Assembly (NCBI GenBank): GCA_009694735.1
Contig: SHUG01000016.1
Span: forward strand, 1 to 34,056
Direction of reading: 5' to 3'
Source: Acidobacteriota bacterium
GTDB taxonomy: Bacteria; Acidobacteriota; Vicinamibacteria; Vicinamibacterales; UBA2999
Length of the DNA stretch: 34,056 bases
The stretch's first letter is position 1. Each line of letters starts with the position of its first letter. The translations under genes and the position numbers were made by a program. This document shows positions 30,919 to 34,056 of this stretch, piece by piece. A model generated the notes under the pieces. It saw nothing but the letters and a program-made list of their open reading frames with translations, ran no database searches and was not told the DNA's origin.

Positions 30919-33732
30919 ATGATCGCCATCGGGCGCAAAAATGCAGTTTTTGGCTTTCTCGTCCTCTTCGCCATGGGTTTTGGACCCGAAATGGCTCAGG
31001 GTAGGCAGGCCAAGCCGGTCGCCCCGGCGAACGACCCCGATTTCGCCGAGTTCGTGAAAAAGGCGACCACCAAGCCGGAATTCCTGTCGCCGCTAGTCGA
31101 TCACCTGCCCAGGAAGCTGGGCGTGCCAACGCCCAAGGACATTCTCGGGTACCACATCGGCACCGAAAAGAAGCTGACCTACGTGGCCGATCAGCAGCGC
31201 TACTTCCGCGCACTCGAGAAGGCGCTGCCTGGGCGATTCAAGACCGAAGTGGTGGCCAAGACCGAAGAAGGCCGCGACATCATGGTCGTCTACGTCTCGT
31301 CGGAAGCGAACATCAAGAACCTCGAGACCAACCGGCAGAACACGCGCAAGCTTGCGGATCCCCGCGGCCTGACCGACGCGCAGGTGCAACAGCTGATTGC
31401 CACCACCAAGCCGCACTACCACGTCAGCGCCGGCCTCCACAGTGGCGAAACCAATTCGCCCGAAGCCGTCATGGAGCTGGCGTATCGACTCGCGGTCAGC
31501 GAAGAGCCCTACCTTCAACACATTCGCGACCACGTGATCGTCAGCATCACCGGCGCCACCGACGTCGATGGCCGCGACCGTTACGTCGACTGGTACTACG
31601 CCTACAAGGTGGACGAACTCTACGACGGCGGCGAGAATTACGGCGGCCCTCCCTACTGGGGCAAGTACGTGTTCCACGACAACAACCGCGACATCAACTA
31701 CGGCGTTGATTCGCTGCGCGCGCACCTGACCTGGTACCTCAACTGGGTGCCGCCGATCTGGCACGACCTCCATGAAGCCCAGACGCTGCTCTACACCTTC
31801 AGCGGCCAGCCGCCCCAGAACGCGAATCTCGATCCGATTCTCTACACGGAACTGCCGTTCTTTGCGAACTACGAAGTCAACAAGATGACCGGCTACGGCA
31901 TGCCGGGCGTCTGGCACTTTGGCTTTGTCGACATGTGGTCGCCCGGCTACCTGGGCTTCGCCGCCGCCAACCACAACGGCATGCTCCGGATGTATGAGAT
32001 CTTCAACCAGGGCGGTGCCAACACCAAGAAGGCGCGGCTGTCTGGCGCGCAAACCACGCGGCAATGGTTCCGGCCGATGCCGGCACCGGCCGGCGAAGTG
32101 GACTGGTCAATCCGCAACTCCATCAATTACGCGCAGACCGGCCTGCTGACCGCGCTCGAACTGACCGCCAAGTTCCCCACCATGGTGGTCGAGAACTACT
32201 ACAAGAAGTCGTTCAACGCGATGAAGCGCGGCGCCGACCAGCCGCCGCATGCGTTTGTCATCCCCGCTGGCCAGCGCGACCAGTCGCAGGTGGACCGCGT
32301 GGCGAACCTCATTCGCCGGCAGGCCATCGAAGTGCATCGGGCCGCCGCCGAGATCACGGTCAAGGAAGGCACCTTCCCCGCCGGTTCGTACATCGTCAAG
32401 CTGAACCAGCCCTATGGTCCGCTGGCCAAGACGCTGCTCGAGAAGCAGAACTACCCGGATCCCTCGCTGACGACCTACGACGACAGCGCGTGGACCATGG
32501 GGATGGCCAACAACATCGACGTCAGGACCATCGAAGACAAGTCGATCCTCGATGCGCCGGCGAGGTTGCTCTCGGCCGATGTCACGACGCTCGGGGTGCT
32601 CGCCGACCACAGCGGAGCGATTGGCTCCGACCACCCGGTCTACATCGTCCGTCACAACGGTTCGCTCAACCTGATCACGCTGCGCTATCGCCTGAAGGAC
32701 ACGGCGATCAAGGCATCGCAGGCGGCGTTCACGGTCGGCGCCGACGAGTTCCCAGCGGGTTCATTCCTGATCCCCGGCTCGGATCGAGCGCGCAAGGAGA
32801 TTGAAGCACTGGGCCTGTCGGCCGTGGCCCTGCAGACCGGGCCTACCGACGTGCCGACCGTTGATGTCGACCTCCCGCGCATTGCCATGTATACGACCTG
32901 GTCCAACACCGAAAAAGTCGGCTGGGTGCGGCTGGCGTTCGATCGCTGGGAAATTCCGTTCGACCTGATCCACAAGGATCACGTGCAGGCAGGCGCGAAC
33001 CTGCGCGGCAAATACGACGTGATCGTGATGCCGCACCAGGCCACCAACGGCAAGTCGATGGTCTACGAGCAGCCGAAGCTGTCGAAACCGCTGGCCTACA
33101 AGAAGAACGACCAGTTCAAGTCGATGGGTTTCTATGCGGAGACCGACGATGTGCGCGGCGGCATGGGCCTGGCGGGCGCGGCGGAGTTCCAGAAGTTCGT
33201 GGACGAAGGCGGCGTGCTGATGACCCTTGGTGTGGCCAGCTACTTCCCCGCCGAGTTTGGCATTGCCAAGGGCGTGGATGCGCAGGGCCCGGCGCCCGGA
33301 TTCTACGCACCCGGTCCCTACGTCAACAGCGAGATCCTGATGCCGAACCATCCCGTGATGTTCGGCTACCCGCAAAAGACACTGGCGATTCGTTACGCCG
33401 GTGGGCCGCTGCTGCAGGCGGGACCGCCGGCAGGGTTCGAGCAGTTTGCCGGAACATCACCCGAGCGCCCGCAGGTAATCGCCCGCTTCACGGGCGGCGA
33501 GGCGGGTGTGCTGAGCGGATTGATGCGTAATCCCGACCAGACGAGGAACCGGCCGATGATCGTGGATGCGGCGTCAGGCAAGGGCCGCGTGATCATGTTT
33601 GCCAACAATCCCATCTACCGATGGCAGACCTTCGGCGAACACGGGATGGTGTTCAACGGGCTGTTATTCTGGAACGACATGCCGGCGGCGCCAGTTGGCG
33701 CAAAGCCGACGGCGACAGCGCCGGCGCAGTAA
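30919..33732 (+). CDS. Large exported M14-family zinc carboxypeptidase
   Basis: A 937-residue protein with a signal peptide (NAVFGFLVLFAMGFGPEMAQG). The M14 domain (about 60-430) has the zinc pair His174 and Glu177 in GLHSGETNSPEAVMEL, and further histidine-rich motifs HDNNRDIN near 253 and WHDLHEAQ near 282-285, one of which should supply the third zinc ligand. The remaining half (about 450-930) is beta-rich, includes a class-I glutamine-amidotransferase-like fold suggested by DVIVMPHQATNGKSM, GGMGLAGAAEFQKFVDEGGVLMTLG and GRVIMFANNPIYRWQTFG, and is common in the long exported M14 peptidases of soil bacteria. GAAGGG lies 12 bases before the ATG at 30919. It stands alone, divergent from the DGQHR gene. 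Confidence 0.9.
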   Translation: MIAIGRKNAVFGFLVLFAMGFGPEMAQGRQAKPVAPANDPDFAEFVKKATTKPEFLSPLVDHLPRKLGVPTPKDILGYHIGTEKKLTYVADQQRYFRALEKALPGRFKTEVVAKTEEGRDIMVVYVSSEANIKNLETNRQNTRKLADPRGLTDAQVQQLIATTKPHYHVSAGLHSGETNSPEAVMELAYRLAVSEEPYLQHIRDHVIVSITGATDVDGRDRYVDWYYAYKVDELYDGGENYGGPPYWGKYVFHDNNRDINYGVDSLRAHLTWYLNWVPPIWHDLHEAQTLLYTFSGQPPQNANLDPILYTELPFFANYEVNKMTGYGMPGVWHFGFVDMWSPGYLGFAAANHNGMLRMYEIFNQGGANTKKARLSGAQTTRQWFRPMPAPAGEVDWSIRNSINYAQTGLLTALELTAKFPTMVVENYYKKSFNAMKRGADQPPHAFVIPAGQRDQSQVDRVANLIRRQAIEVHRAAAEITVKEGTFPAGSYIVKLNQPYGPLAKTLLEKQNYPDPSLTTYDDSAWTMGMANNIDVRTIEDKSILDAPARLLSADVTTLGVLADHSGAIGSDHPVYIVRHNGSLNLITLRYRLKDTAIKASQAAFTVGADEFPAGSFLIPGSDRARKEIEALGLSAVALQTGPTDVPTVDVDLPRIAMYTTWSNTEKVGWVRLAFDRWEIPFDLIHKDHVQAGANLRGKYDVIVMPHQATNGKSMVYEQPKLSKPLAYKKNDQFKSMGFYAETDDVRGGMGLAGAAEFQKFVDEGGVLMTLGVASYFPAEFGIAKGVDAQGPAPGFYAPGPYVNSEILMPNHPVMFGYPQKTLAIRYAGGPLLQAGPPAGFEQFAGTSPERPQVIARFTGGEAGVLSGLMRNPDQTRNRPMIVDAASGKGRVIMFANNPIYRWQTFGEHGMVFNGLLFWNDMPAAPVGAKPTATAPAQ

Positions 33733-33813
33733 GACGGACCTGCTTCGCGGCGCTGAGCGAGAGGATTCGCTCGGTGCCGCGCAGACTGTTTGGTTGATGG
33801 CCCGGCCGTCTTA
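33730..33813 (+). other. Nested stem-loop element after the M14 gene
   Basis: An outer stem TAAGACGG (33730-33737) with CCGTCTTA (33806-33813) encloses an inner 14-bp stem (33747-33760 with 33767-33780, loop GAGGAT) that pairs throughout if G-U pairs are allowed. The outer stem includes the M14 stop codon. A weak TGTTTGGTT run follows the inner stem, so it may end transcription, but the nested form also fits a structured RNA or dispersed repeat. Confidence 0.55.
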
Positions 33814-33883
33814 GGTAAGCAGATGGCCGTGACCCAGGATTAATCGTGTCCGCGCGACGCTGACCGCTATAACTTCCAGCGTC

Positions 33884-34056
33884 TTGCCCCTCACCCCCGG
33901 TTCCCGTCTCGGCGTTTACGACATCACGGCCCAAATCGGCGAGGGCGGGATGGGGCAGGTCTGGCGGGGCACCGACACCACGCTCGGCCGCCAAGTCGCG
34001 ATCAAGATCCTGCCAGACGCGTTCGCCGCTGATCCCGAACGCCTCGCACGGTTCGA
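33884..34056 (+). CDS. Ser/Thr protein kinase, N-terminal part (cut by window edge)
   Basis: The first 57 residues of a PknB-type kinase: LTPGSRLGVYDITAQIG opens the fold, EGGMGQVW is the glycine loop, and VAIKILP carries the ATP-binding lysine, followed by AADPERLARF. The usual bacterial opening (L-T-P-G-x-R-L-G) starts right after a TTG at 33884, which I take as the start; no ATG or GTG is placed better, and no ribosome site is visible. Unlike the remnant at 28985-29327, the glycine loop is intact. The gene continues outside the window, so domains after the kinase are unknown. Confidence 0.85.
   Translation, partial: MPLTPGSRLGVYDITAQIGEGGMGQVWRGTDTTLGRQVAIKILPDAFAADPERLARF

Overview
The window is a GC-rich stretch (about two thirds G+C by eye) from a free-living bacterium. 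Several traits suggest an Acidobacteriota relative, possibly Vicinamibacteria-like: exported S9 and M14 peptidases, PknB-type kinases, MacB/FtsX-type permease remnants, a divergent ROK/NagA pair, and a bacterial deoxyhypusine-synthase-like protein. That assignment is inference; no rRNA or marker gene is present to settle it.

Layout. 1-1342: a toxin-antitoxin-like patch with a broken nucleotidyltransferase and its small partner on the minus strand, facing an intact vapBC pair on plus. 1374-7226: a minus-strand block holding an ATP-grasp ligase, tRNA-Cys(GCA), a DUF4097-type lipoprotein, and a tightly packed run of deoxyhypusine-synthase-like protein, DUF5615 PIN-like protein, degenerate ROK protein and NagA. 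7308-11947: plus-strand signalling genes: a small membrane protein overlapping a sigma-54-type AAA+ regulator, then a membrane HD-GYP/GAF/GGDEF c-di-GMP protein behind an AT-rich stretch with two dyads.

11963-23351 is dominated by arginine biosynthesis. argR-argG-argH run leftward and argC-argB-argD-argA-like-argJ-argF run rightward from one divergent control region. That region has a textbook promoter (TTGACA, 17 bp, TATAAT) overlapped by an ARG-box-like dyad. Together the genes cover glutamate to arginine, with acetyl recycling by ArgJ and priming by a short GNAT acetylglutamate synthase; carAB is not in the window. Left of argH lie a zinc-ribbon/glycine-glutamine-repeat protein coupled to fabI and a ferredoxin-reductase-like oxidoreductase whose two ends carry the same heptamer repeat.

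23400-34056: an exported S9 peptidase, an exported protein with an internal duplication, PxpA (5-oxoprolinase subunit A), a gene graveyard (kinase 5' fragment with a nonsense codon joined to a MacB-type permease 3' fragment), a DndB-like DGQHR protein, a large exported M14 metallopeptidase, and the start of another Ser/Thr kinase cut by the window edge.

Most unusual points: an ArgG with altered substrate-binding motifs; a ROK-fold protein lacking the usual catalytic and zinc motifs; heptamer minisatellites, one inside nagA; the kinase-permease mosaic; and structured non-coding stretches near 9185, 29450-29511 and 33730-33813.
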